Shown here: in pieces, positions 9,901 through 18,640 of the stretch | Numbering within the stretch: the first letter of the stretch is position 1 | How the letters are laid out: each line of letters opens with the position of its first letter | Origin: Trichomonas tenax | Lineage: Eukaryota > Parabasalia > Trichomonadida > Trichomonadidae | Direction of reading: 5' to 3' | Assembly: GCA_023091735.1 (NCBI GenBank) | Contig: JALKBU010000123.1 | Coordinates: 1 to 64,000, forward strand | DNA length: 64,000 nt | Notes under the pieces: model-generated | Database searches by the model: none | What the model was told of the DNA's origin: nothing | The model's input: the letters and a program-made list of their open reading frames with translations, nothing else | Position numbers and translations under genes: made by a program

Positions 9901-10359
9901 TTGAAGTAAACTTGCAGCTTGCGATTCTTTTTTCTTCCTACTATCCAGCCCAATTACTGGCATTGGAATTGCTTTAGCGGAAAGAATGGCTAATGCTTTG
10001 TCTAAGTCGTTATTTGTTGTCGATAACGCATTTGTAACTTGAATGCGCGAATAACCAAGATTTGTGCAGTGTTCTACTTTTGCAGGATCTGGTTCTATTA
10101 TATTTAGTGTTTTTGGCATTTGTTTTTCGTATAATGAACATTCCAACTGACCGTTAGCATATTTCTTTGTCAAAACGAGGTCATCTTCGAGAACTTTTCC
10201 CTTGCAGCGAAGAACAATTAAGTTTGTGTCAACTTTTGAGAACTGTTGAATCATTTGTTTCGCTTCAATCACTGTTTGCTTTTTGTCCAGGATAATATTG
10301 AAGTCGCGGAAACGAGAGTCAGTGAAGTGGACATACAAATGTTCCGTATCACTGCTCAT
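6937..10359 (-). CDS. Large UBL-UBA protein with tandem and 12-residue repeats
   Basis: The protein has 1140 residues when started at the ATG before SSDTEHLYVHF; the frame is open 26 codons further to a TTG, which I rejected. Residues 1-79 resemble a ubiquitin-like fold and about 91-130 a UBA-like helix bundle, so ubiquitin or proteasome binding is likely. Two tandem units of about 145 residues follow (about 168-310 and 331-476), sharing GYxDxxxxDxx, a late LRNYYAQLPPNNRKI / EFYDSLPLNNKRL match and a closing EFRQ/KLRN. A Ser/Lys-rich linker runs from about 600. Near residues 871-951 lie six copies of a 12-residue repeat with TxTQxxRVxYS(E/D) character. The C-terminal 50 residues form a compact charged helical segment. 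Pieces resemble ubiquitin shuttle factors, but the whole architecture is one I do not recognise. Confidence 0.7.
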   Translation of the reverse strand: MSSDTEHLYVHFTDSRFRDFNIILDKKQTVIEAKQMIQQFSKVDTNLIVLRCKGKVLEDDLVLTKKYANGQLECSLYEKQMPKTLNIIEPDPAKVEHCTNLGYSRIQVTNALSTTNNDLDKALAILSAKAIPMPVIGLDSRKKKESQAASLLQDSQPLSESAISLMKPPYDAFLENIPVDKYAISHYLILGYEDSDFSDFINAVRNSLVGTKEFLKYRSKCASITTEETQILLNFRQNPTSLPEELRNYYAQLPPNNRKIILFLNTIPTPVILKSINDSRLKANEVMSDIAKEWLKITVNELKLILEFRQRKDSEHDQITTDKSIISLEFLPFHYDDYLADIKSDVKPSEVTFAVFGYDDESYDDLVFHIQQNKPTVAQFEKYRERMIQIDFHEQRRIMEFRSRRSFIPQDAVEFYDSLPLNNKRLLLYSKQSADPNQFLQQIIKAQNDPKIFEKLTANWQRLSLNEFKLLMKLRNVPGEKKNEGKELVSNDIQDLKEEFDQASDPEIQPTYLVTQSFEKNIAVISFSFMSSVHLFARRHKPTTKELADFLVYVFERIPHVEKKSITKLSQLSSSKYLCIDRKHFDNAKLARILKKYESMDEIAKKLKAKVNKEQATAQIPTSLSHVDSITLDDNLLKQSEKNSDIEISINIELDQNDVEKSGKNPPIKLFSASNMNSVSSMISAPSLKQDSFKKIGRKEAAALKDDDYRPVEKETKTKRSTKKAETKTSKSASKSSKFSEPIASKVPSSPAQKIPSNQASKYSNQSEEVLTIPQKGPNKTVPNITVPEKSPTNSASKSQDYSSQKAPLRVPEKTDSSIVRTFQDAEYSDDDFVLSLPTTEVFQSDTETAVGKRPKRQFSSCQIIGIDQRRTTSVAINTEDEERSDTGTQMNHVDYTETASNTERVKYSEATTQNERVIYSDLGVNPSCDNYTDTSTQSRRIKHSSQATNTVTAPQKQSKLEITKVLEIFNGKIPKRYNQVTNTINYRPDNKYSHYPVFEMQSEVPKKEVSVRSFANQDIFEEEPKPVKSEEPRKIEFSFHHEEIFEQEEVQTPPAPSQDIFTQPSSQSMSASVSAWQTPARRPLENDPEIDGYKFSTFLAELRERIVSEDLAQELFIKRGRKVHWAVGDFYKLLFDKGV

Positions 10360-10620
10360 TTCGTTCCTTCGTTTATTTCCAAAAAAATTTTTTGTCTTTA
10401 AGTAGTTTACATTGGGGACTGGGACAAAATAGAACAACGTGCTTTTCTGACATGTAACTTATTTTCGGCATGTAAAGTCAGGATGTCAAAATAAATGAAA
10501 GTGACGTGTTTGGCGGGAAAAAATGGAAAAGTGTCAATAGGTTGAAATGGATTGAACTCAATGTTGGAAGCCAAAGAAGACTTCATTATGAGTAGTTGTG
10601 GCCTCATAGTGAAGGATTAC
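10360..10620. promoter_or_regulatory. Putative promoter of the UBL-UBA gene
   Basis: Read toward the gene, this stretch contains GACACTTTT, GTCACTTTC, TTTACATGCC and TTACATGTCA within about 160 bp of the start. These words recur at other gene starts and element ends in this window. No TCA-type initiator sits directly before the ATG. Confidence 0.35.
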
Positions 10621-11314
10621 CTGGTGATCTAGCAGAGATGCATCCAGATGCATATTCAACAGAAGCATGATTGGATGCATGGCGAGGTCGGCCTGAGACT
10701 TCCAAAGCCCTCGAGTGGCCAAACCAGGCCCTAACAAGAACCCACTTATTGATTCAATTTTTAATACACATTACATTTTCACTTTTGATATTAATATATT
10801 ATTATTTTTTCTATTTTTTATTTTTTCACAGATACCTTTTTCATTACAAGATTATTTTCATATTATTACTTATTCTTATAATTATTAATATATCATTAAA
10901 TTCATAATTAATTGTTCTTGAATCATGAATTAGATAATGTTTTCATATTACGTTCATTTTATATACTGATTTATATTATTTAGATTCTCGATTTGATCTT
11001 TATATTCTTTGTAAAATTCGTTTTTTACTAAATTATTTGTTTATGATTCATATTTACCATGCAAGAAGGGATAGTTTCGACCGAGTTTCTTGGTTTGGAG
11101 TGCAACAAAAATTTGCAATGAACTACGTTTATGGTCTTCATACTCAGCGTGGAGTTTCAATCTATAAATGTCAGTGTTGTTTAGACTACAAAGATATTTA
11201 TAACACTTTTTGTAAAAGTAACAATTCGCCCGCGCAAAAAGGTGACAGTTTATTCATGAAAAGTGACTTTAAGGTTCTATGAATCTTTTTGATATTCACT
11301 TTTGTCCTAGACTC
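10621..11314. other. Gene-free stretch with a moderately GC-rich block
   Basis: Roughly 10625-10745 is richer in G+C than its surroundings and has open frames in more than one phase, but no recognisable domain. From 10745 to 11310 the sequence is AT-rich and simple. I see no gene I can support. Confidence 0.4.
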
Positions 11315-11944
11315 GTTTACATTGTAAACAGAAGTGTATTGACTCCATTTTTTGGGATTTAGCGACCAAAATTGGTGGATTTAGAATGTCATACCTATGT
11401 GCGATATATACAGATGCCTTTAGTTACCCGACCAAACGGTTGGAGGCACTTTTTGTACCGATTTTTTGACACTTATCGTCTGTATATGACTGAAATTAGG
11501 TTAGCAATGATATATTAAATTTTTAAAATTGAAACAATTCGTAAAGTTTGGATTTATTTTGAATTTTGCCTTCCATTTTTGGTTATATTCTTGGTCAATC
11601 AAGCTTAAGCTATTCAAGTGCACTCACAGCCGGACAGAACTGTCTTCTAATAATACATTTTTAACTCATAATAGTAAATAAGAAAATATCTATATTTTTA
11701 AATATCATTTTATATAATACTGACACATCATTGAATGGAATACAATGATACGTATATACCATCTGCTGTCTTTTTGTTGATTGAATTTGTAATTTGTTGC
11801 TAAAATGTAAATTGTGGATCAACATAAGCGACAATAGTAATATCCAACCAGATAGTGTGTATTCCTATCGTCACTAAAGCATATTGATCATACTGGTAAT
11901 GTTGTCTGTGGACACTCGAAGTCAATACACCTCTTTGTAAACTT
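11315..11944. mobile_element. Possible inverted-repeat element
   Basis: The left end contains AGAAGTGTATTGACTCC and the right end contains GAAGTCAATACACCTCT, which are inverted and match at 12 of 13 core positions with weaker matching outside. Just inside the left end is TTTAGCGACCAAAATTGG, which recurs exactly near 31420. No coding potential lies between the ends. The boundaries and class are uncertain. Confidence 0.4.
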
Positions 11945-14458
11945 ATTGGGATATGTTTTGGTAATCATGTTGTTGTGTATTTGGAAGTAAAATTTCATTT
12001 TATTGCCAATTGTAACGAAAATGGCTCCTGGAATGAATATTTTTGAATTTCAAAATTTTATATTTTTGAGTTGCAGCTTTGGAATTCATTATATAAGCAC
12101 TTTATCACTTATCTAAGATAAATTTCATTGCTCCATTGATGTTCAGCATGGTATTGTTTCATATTCATATTTAACATGTTTTTGAAGTATATCATTCACT
12201 ACATTATACTCACATTCAGTAAAATGAATGCATTTAGTTAACTCCAAAATTCATTTTATATTCAAAATTCAGTTTAAATATTAGATTTCTTTCTTGAAAT
12301 TTCTTGTGTGATATAACACACATCTTCTGTTTTCTTATTTTTCTCTTATTGTTGAGATTTTTACGTTTTAATTATTAAATGAACAATTGACTTGTCTAAA
12401 ATTGATACGAAAAGTCGGTGAAACTCGTTTTTTAACTCACTGGATTAACTTTTTGCTAAGTTATTGAACCCCAATGTACAAAATCATGTTGTGAATGATA
12501 TATTAAAGAATTAGCTAACAAAGTCTATATTTCATTAAAATATTAGATATATCTTGCATCAAAAACATTGATTTGCCATGATGCGCTTTACTCATTATAA
12601 TATATTCCCAATATTGATATACGCATGTGCAGAATGATGTATCTATTCTAATTAATCAAATCTGAGCGTTTGAAAATTTCATTTAAATTTTATCTATCTC
12701 CAATAATGACTATAGTCAACTATATTTCAATTCATATTGCCCAGGCCTGTATAGAACATGAAGCATTGAATCGAAATCTAGATGTTTCTGTAAAAATACA
12801 TCAGAATTGCAAAAATGTGAGAGTTTTGAGTGATTTTATGGTCTTCAGCAGTTTCTCTAAATACAAGCAACGTATTCTAGTTAGTAAAATGCTGTAAAAT
12901 CCCTTCAAGAGCCTAGATAGTAAACAATTATTTGTGAATAATCCAGTACTTTGATCGCCTGGAAGAAATGACCACGAATTGCTTAATTTCCTAAAAAATC
13001 AGCTTTAATATAGCTCCAAGCAATCTGTCATCAAGCAGAACAGGTTTTGGATATTTGAATGCTACACTATGCAAGCATCACAGTCATTAGTATTAACTGT
13101 CAATTTTTTTCAAAAAACAATATCATCAAAAATGATCAGCCTTTGGCATAGGCTCTCCAGAGCAGCAAATGTCTGTATAGTTGATACCAGAAATTGATAG
13201 TTTTTTTAAAATATTTGTAAACGATTGTGATTATAAATCAAAGATAACTCGTATTGCCTAACATGACGAACAGTTACGCATAAGCTATCTGTTGTCATAT
13301 CATTAGGCATCAAAAACGCATACTGTTGATGCAATACTCGGATTTATTGCATTCTCTGCGGCACTCTGAGGTTTTTAGATCATCGTGCGTTCTAGAAACA
13401 TCATGATGCCATAAAAAATGTATATTTGTAAAAAGAATGTCGAATGACTAAGTACTGAGCAAATCTCGAAGGCGCCAACAGACAGCAAAAAATAAACTTA
13501 GTAGAAAAGCTTCGCGCCTGTGATTTATCGACTGTTGATGCTTTATTTGCGATGAAGTTGCGATAATATCGAAGATTGAGAATTCTTGAATGAAGCACCA
13601 TTAGTTTTTCACTGGCAAGAGCAATGACTGCACTGATTGATTCTTGGAACTAGTGAAAAACTAGTGGAGAACGCATTACCACATTTGGTAGCGCACGTAT
13701 AAGTTTAAAATTAGTAAATAAGGGGATAGGGGACGCATCTTAAATCTACCTTTTATGGGTAAATTTGAATGGTGTCTTCTATCGTCACAATTTTTGGTGA
13801 CCAATATAACCTTAGACACTCTCAAATTTTGAATGCTGTGCGACGGTTTTTGACATGCCATTCAAAAAATTTGAAATTCAAGATAATAAGAAATACGTAA
13901 CCTATGGATATAGTCAATTCGTTTGGCTAAATCAGAATTTTCAAAAGAGTTGATTTTTACGCCAAAACTCAAAACAAACACATAACTGAGAACATTGGAC
14001 ATGGAACTCAGGACACACTTTTTTACTTTTTCGAAAAGCGTAAATAAAATACGTATCTGCTTGTGTCCTCGTAGAAGTGCCCAAATGTAAAAGTTATTTG
14101 TCCTAGAACTCAATTTGTGTATATTTTTAGCGTTTTTTGTTGAATCTTGTCCGAAAAGTCTAAAAAAAAGTCAAAAATAAATCAGCCATTCATCGATATA
14201 ATACACACAGAGTATATATGTCAACTTTAATTAGATGTCAAATTTGTTCAAAAAATATCAAAAAGTGACTGAAAAATATGGGTTTTCTCCCAAAAAAACT
14301 GCAGGGTTTTGTAAAGCTAGGACACATAAAAGTGAAGTTTGGACACTTCTGACATGTAAGGGACACACCATTCAATTAAGTTCTATAAGATTCATGAAAA
14401 CTAATTATTTATTAATGGATAGATAGGATATTGCACAACTTTCAAGGATCAGTCACAG
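11945..14458. other. Long gene-free stretch
   Basis: About 2.5 kb without a frame I would call a gene. Minus-strand frames between 13130 and 13660 have some protein-like composition and could be a decayed transposon, but they are broken and I cannot name a family. GGACAC words recur between 13980 and 14380. Confidence 0.4.
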
Positions 14459-14490
14459 GCCTCCGGCATCATCATCGCCGGAGGCTGGAT
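14459..14490. repeat. GC-rich hairpin followed by a T run
   Basis: GCCTCCGGC and GCCGGAGGC form a perfect 9-bp stem around the loop ATCATCATC. The run TGGATTTTTTTT follows at once. The stem is far more GC-rich than its surroundings. A weaker hairpin, TGGTC with GACCA, lies 25 bp further on. The shape suits the 3' end of a small RNA with a T-run terminator of polymerase III type. No tRNA, snRNA or SRP RNA was recognised upstream. Confidence 0.55.
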
Positions 14491-14818
14491 TTTTTTTCAA
14501 TCTGTCCTTTGGTCCAAAAAGACCAGATCCGGGCGTCGAAACTCACCTCACTTGACATGCTTAGTGAAAATTTCCAAAAATTAAGAAAATTCAATCAATT
14601 TTAAGTCCAATCGAATCTACATAGGACACAATACATACACATACTACAAGGTGAGGTAACATACCAAAAGTGAAGTGAAATACGTTATAAAAATTACCCT
14701 AGTCAGAAAATGTTCTATCCCTTTACATACCGTTACTATGTATGTAGATTATATATTTTGTAAAATTTTGTTCCAAAAAAAATTCAGTTTTATAAAAAAC
14801 GCAATTCTTATATCATTC
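14491..14818. other. No gene recognised
   Basis: Apart from the small TGGTC/GACCA hairpin near 14510-14525, this AT-rich interval shows nothing I can support. It leads directly into the first recombinase element. Confidence 0.4.
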
Positions 14819-15284
14819 AAATTTGAATTTAATGGCCTCTTTTCTAATTTTTTTGCAAATTATTTCTCTCAATTTTTCTTTCAATTTTTTTAAATAAAAA
14901 GGGGTTGTTTATTAAATTATGGGGGTAATGGCTGTGGAAGCCTGACGCATATCAATGGCAGTGTAACAAATAAAAACATCAGTTTTCCACCTGCCTATAG
15001 ACTTTATTGTAAAATCTGGAATATTCATAAGAGCTGCCTCGTGGGTGGCGCCCTTTCGAAAACAGTGTGTACTGTAGTTATTGTCATGAAAGAGAATTTT
15101 CGGTGACTTCTGCAATAGAACTCACTAAAGCATTAAAGTCCATTTGAAAAGTGAAAATTGGAAAAGAAAATTTAAGAAAAAATTACGTAAATTATTCTAA
15201 ACAACCTTCTCATATATATGAATTTCAATGGCGATTCCTCTTTTTAAAAAAAATTGAGAGAAAAATTTGCAAAAAAATTCTAAT
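14819..15284 (-). mobile_element. Tyrosine-recombinase element, copy 1 (internally deleted)
   Basis: This copy lies opposite in strand to the copy at 56.3 kb, and both flanks match that copy. Its left and right ends are imperfect inverted repeats built on AAATTTGAATT, TTTCTAATTTTTTTGCAAAT and TCTCTCAATTTTT. Between them is a 67-residue C-terminal fragment of a tyrosine recombinase. Compared with the other copy it lacks about 160 bp of inner sequence upstream of the fragment. Inverted ends with a tyrosine recombinase recall DIRS-type elements, but no reverse transcriptase is present, so the class is open. It is clearly dead as a coding unit. Confidence 0.7.
14912..15115 (-). pseudogene. Tyrosine recombinase C-terminal fragment (copy 1)
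   Basis: The translated fragment carries the HxxR box as THCFRKGAT and the downstream GRWKTDVFICYT segment, in which the W and Y occupy the second His/Trp and nucleophile Tyr positions of the family. The first catalytic Arg and the core-binding domain are missing. There is no ATG, and stop codons lie just upstream in frame. It differs from the copy at 56.6 kb by one substitution in its last 55 residues. Confidence 0.75.
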
Positions 15285-15367
15285 ATTTCTGTATTGTATT
15301 AGACATTACTACAGTATAGATAATGGAGCATATATTCACTTAATAATGCTAGTTATTTTTGAATATT

Positions 15368-16221
15368 GGAGTTTAATGGAATAAATAATTTTATTGGAAT
15401 AAATGTAACTTTATGCGAATAAAGTGAATTTGGAATCAAACCCTATTTTGGAATAACCGCCAATTTGGAATAATGACGGTTATTCCATATACCAAAAATA
15501 GACCGAAAAGTGACAATAATGGAATACCCGAATTATTTGGAATCGCCTAATATTTGGATATGCGCATAATGCTCTCAAAATTTGGAATCAACTTCGATAT
15601 TGGAATTAGGAATAATGGATAATAATGGAATCAAAAATACTTTGGAATAACCGACAGGCAGTTGGAAACATAATCACTTTATCCTCAATTCCATTTCAAA
15701 TTGAGATAGCATTATCATCCAGAATTTGTGGTAAAAAGGAAAAAGGAAGGACTACCGCAAGTCAAACCAGCAAACCTCTTTCTCAATCTATTTCAGGTAT
15801 TTAATCGCACGCTAAATATTTGGAATCTCCAGGATCTTCAAAATCGATGGTCACTTCAAATATAGAGCATATGCAATAACAATGATTAAAAAATCGAAAA
15901 GTTAGAAGGTATTTATTCTGTTATCTTTTCATTTTATAGCAAAACTACATTTTCAATCGATAGAATTCATCGGCTGTCGTCTTGCATATATCATAGCACG
16001 CATCAATGTATTCTCTATTCAACAAAAAGTGGAATCAAATTGGAAGAATAACTGACATGTAAACAAGCTCGATGACATCTAACAACTTCATAATAAGTTG
16101 CTATATAACAGAGACCTTGAGGTCGATTCCTAATTCCATTATTCCACTTTTGATTCCAAATTCATTTTATTCGCATAAAGTCACCTTTATTCCAATAAAA
16201 TTTTTTATTCCATTAAACTCC
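15368..16221. mobile_element. MITE-like element with ~70-bp terminal inverted repeats
   Basis: The ends begin GGAGTTTAATGGAATAAA, and the inverted match continues for about 70 bp with only a few differences, through TTTTATTGGAATAAA and TTTATGCGAATAAA to GAATTTGGAATCAAA. The element is 854 bp long and flanked on both sides by ATT, a candidate 3-bp target duplication. The interior is full of TTGGAATA and TGGAATAATG words and has no coding frame. The small end divergence indicates a fairly young insertion. Its superfamily is not identified. Confidence 0.8.
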
Positions 16222-16860
16222 ATTGGTTTTTTTGAGCTCAAAAAGAGTCCAAATGCATTTAAAGTCAAAGCGGAATATTGTTGACAGCATTAAAAAGCCC
16301 CAAAATACCACGCAAACCGCCACCCCTAAAAACTTGATTTCTATTGATAACATCCTATAAAATCCCAAAATATAACAGCAGAAAAATTTGAGGTTGTGAA
16401 ACGAAACACAGAGTTTGAAGAAAAACATATAACGATTATATTCAATTGAAAATTTTGCTTTTTGAATAGAAAATAATCGTTGCAACGATATTCAAATAGT
16501 GAAGTGAACCAAAATGAATATTTCTGTGATAAAAAGACTTAGATATATGTATATAGTATAATTGTTGATTTGTCTCAAAAGTTGAATCACATCTCTCAAA
16601 CTATCATTATTATGAATTTTTAATCTACACGCATATCCAAACATAATAATTTTTATGCAAAGTGAATGGATTTTTCAAATTATGTTATTTTTAATGATAA
16701 ACATATGCAGTCTAATTATCGAAAATTTCAATTCAAAAACAAATTGTTTAAATATAATACGTTACATCTTATTTAGATTCAAAATTAGAACTAAAATTAA
16801 AACGGTTTATTTTTCTGATAAACGTGACGATTTTTTGATAGATCAATCAAAAAATTAAAA
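16222..16860. other. AT-rich upstream region of the type I surface protein gene
   Basis: No gene seen. The sequence becomes simpler and more AT-rich toward 16860, as is usual directly upstream of trichomonad genes. Confidence 0.4.
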
Positions 16861-16867
16861 TCATAAA
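16861..16867 (+). promoter_or_regulatory. Candidate initiator element TCATAAA
   Basis: TCATAAA lies 16 bp before the ATG. It fits the Trichomonas initiator core TCA+1Y(T/A), where transcription starts at the A shortly before the coding start. Confidence 0.4.
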
Positions 16868-16876
16868 ACAAAACAA

Positions 16877-18082
16877 ATGTTGTTTTTACTCGCCATAAGT
16901 TTACCAGATTTTGGAAATCTTCAAATGCCCACATTCGACTACACATTACTGAAGAAATCGGGCGTCAATTTACCAGGTTTCGGCACCATTTCTCTTAAAG
17001 TTGAACAATTGATCCAAGATCAGTTCAAGGAGTGCGATGGAAAGTGGCAGTCACCGACATTGGAGTCATTCAAGGCCACAAGCAACTTCAAGGAGATCGC
17101 TAAGAACGATTTCTTCTGCATCTTTGGTTCCGCAATGATTGCCGCCAACACATCATTCAAGGCCGTCACAAAGTATATCAAAGTCATCAACGATTCATAC
17201 GCTGAGGCTTCAGAGGGTCAGGAGTTCATTGATCCGCTTATTATTGCAAACAAAGTTGTTGAAGATGCGACAGAATTCATCAAATATCCAGTTGGCACAA
17301 TCTCAAAGATATACTGCGCCAACGCTGATGAACCTTGCGACATCCAATACACTTATCTCCTTCAGCCATTGAAGTTCAAATCTAACGCAAACTGGGATGC
17401 TTCGCTTTCCTTAATTGAAGGTTTGCAATCATTCAACATCAAGACCGAAGTCGCCGCTGACGTTGATTTCAAGATCTACGTCACAACAAAGTCTTCATAT
17501 TCAAAGTCAATTGAAACAAGCTACAATCTTCAAGGAAAGATCGGAATGAATGGTCAATCGTTCAATGCTTCGATGTCTGTTTACGCTCACACAGGAATGG
17601 TTATTGCGGCCGGATTACAGAAGAAGACAATCAGTTTCACACCAAGTGACGACAACGCACAGTGGATGAGCGAAAACGGCTTAAAGCAGCCAGGAAGAGT
17701 TGTCGGATGGCTTCCAATTCCAGGATTCAAATCTGCTGAAACAAAGGATGATAACTCAGTTGTTATTGCTTACGACCAGACATATGATGTCACTGTCGAG
17801 GAGGCAAAGGACGCTTCCGCTGAAGAGAAGAATTATTATCCAGATAACCTCGAATACGAGGTTTCTTCCGATGGTGGTGTTAAGACAAAGGCCGAAGTCA
17901 CAGCCAAACCATCCTCACCATCATCAGCTCAGAACAAAAAGCAAAGTAGTGGACTCGGAACAGGAGCAATCGTCGGAATCGTCATCGCTTGCATTCTCGT
18001 CATCGCCATCGTCGCCGTTATCCTCTTCTTCGTCTTCAGAAGCAAGGGTTCAAAGGACAGCAGTGAAGGCGCTGAAGCTTAA
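16877..18082 (+). CDS. Type I surface membrane protein, unknown family
   Basis: A 401-residue protein with a short hydrophobic start (MLFLLAIS) acting as a signal peptide, a long extracellular region with a few cysteines, a Ser/Lys linker at about 340-360, one membrane helix at about 363-387 (GAIVGIVIACILVIAIVAVI) and a 14-residue charged tail. The ectodomain alternates short strand-like and helical segments and has no domain I recognise. Codons end in C or G far more often than in neighbouring genes (ATC, GCC, AAG), which in trichomonads suggests high expression. The stop is TAAA. A TCATAAA initiator candidate precedes the ATG. A cell-surface role is inferred from topology alone. Confidence 0.75.
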   Translation: MLFLLAISLPDFGNLQMPTFDYTLLKKSGVNLPGFGTISLKVEQLIQDQFKECDGKWQSPTLESFKATSNFKEIAKNDFFCIFGSAMIAANTSFKAVTKYIKVINDSYAEASEGQEFIDPLIIANKVVEDATEFIKYPVGTISKIYCANADEPCDIQYTYLLQPLKFKSNANWDASLSLIEGLQSFNIKTEVAADVDFKIYVTTKSSYSKSIETSYNLQGKIGMNGQSFNASMSVYAHTGMVIAAGLQKKTISFTPSDDNAQWMSENGLKQPGRVVGWLPIPGFKSAETKDDNSVVIAYDQTYDVTVEEAKDASAEEKNYYPDNLEYEVSSDGGVKTKAEVTAKPSSPSSAQNKKQSSGLGTGAIVGIVIACILVIAIVAVILFFVFRSKGSKDSSEGAEA

Positions 18083-18640
18083 ATAATTAAAAGCTTTTTC
18101 GTCGGTTTTTAACCTTTTCTTTTTCATACATAGCTATAGGGCATATGAATTTATGATGATTTCGAAACCATCTTTAAATATATTAAATTCGGAATTTTAA
18201 TTTTCTTGAAACAACAACTGACTTCTTTATATTTATATATGTTTGGATAAGTATATCACAATTCGTCAATGAGAGCCTTTTGAGCTGTTAATTATTAAAA
18301 TCGATTTTAATTTGTTTCAAATTCAAATACAAATGGTCGGAAAAATTATCTTAGACCCAATATGATACAGTTATATAATTGTACTTGATCATTTATAAAA
18401 TTGCTTAAAATCATATATTTCATTGTCATTGAAAGTTTATAAATGTGTACAAACGAAGCAAAACCAACAATTTTTGAGGTATATTGTTATGATGCTGTGT
18501 TTTGGTTAATTTGATGTATATTAATTGACTTTTCTTGATTTTTGAATTATTTTGGAAGAGAGTTTGTTTTCTAAGCAATTAGAAACCAATTAAAGCAAAA
18601 TAATGGTGATTACGAATATAATACAAACAATTTATTAATT
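18083..18640. other. Convergent intergenic region
   Basis: This lies between the 3' ends of the surface protein gene and the BEACH-family gene. It is AT-rich with no coding frame or clear repeat. Confidence 0.5.

Noticed and set aside
10671..10907. A 78-codon plus-strand frame.
   Set aside because: The second half is a hydrophobic translation of simple T/A-rich DNA, and there is no recognisable domain.
14459..14490. Bacterial rho-independent terminator, implying a bacterial contig.
   Set aside because: The shape fits, but the gene content on both sides is eukaryotic and no bacterial gene precedes it.
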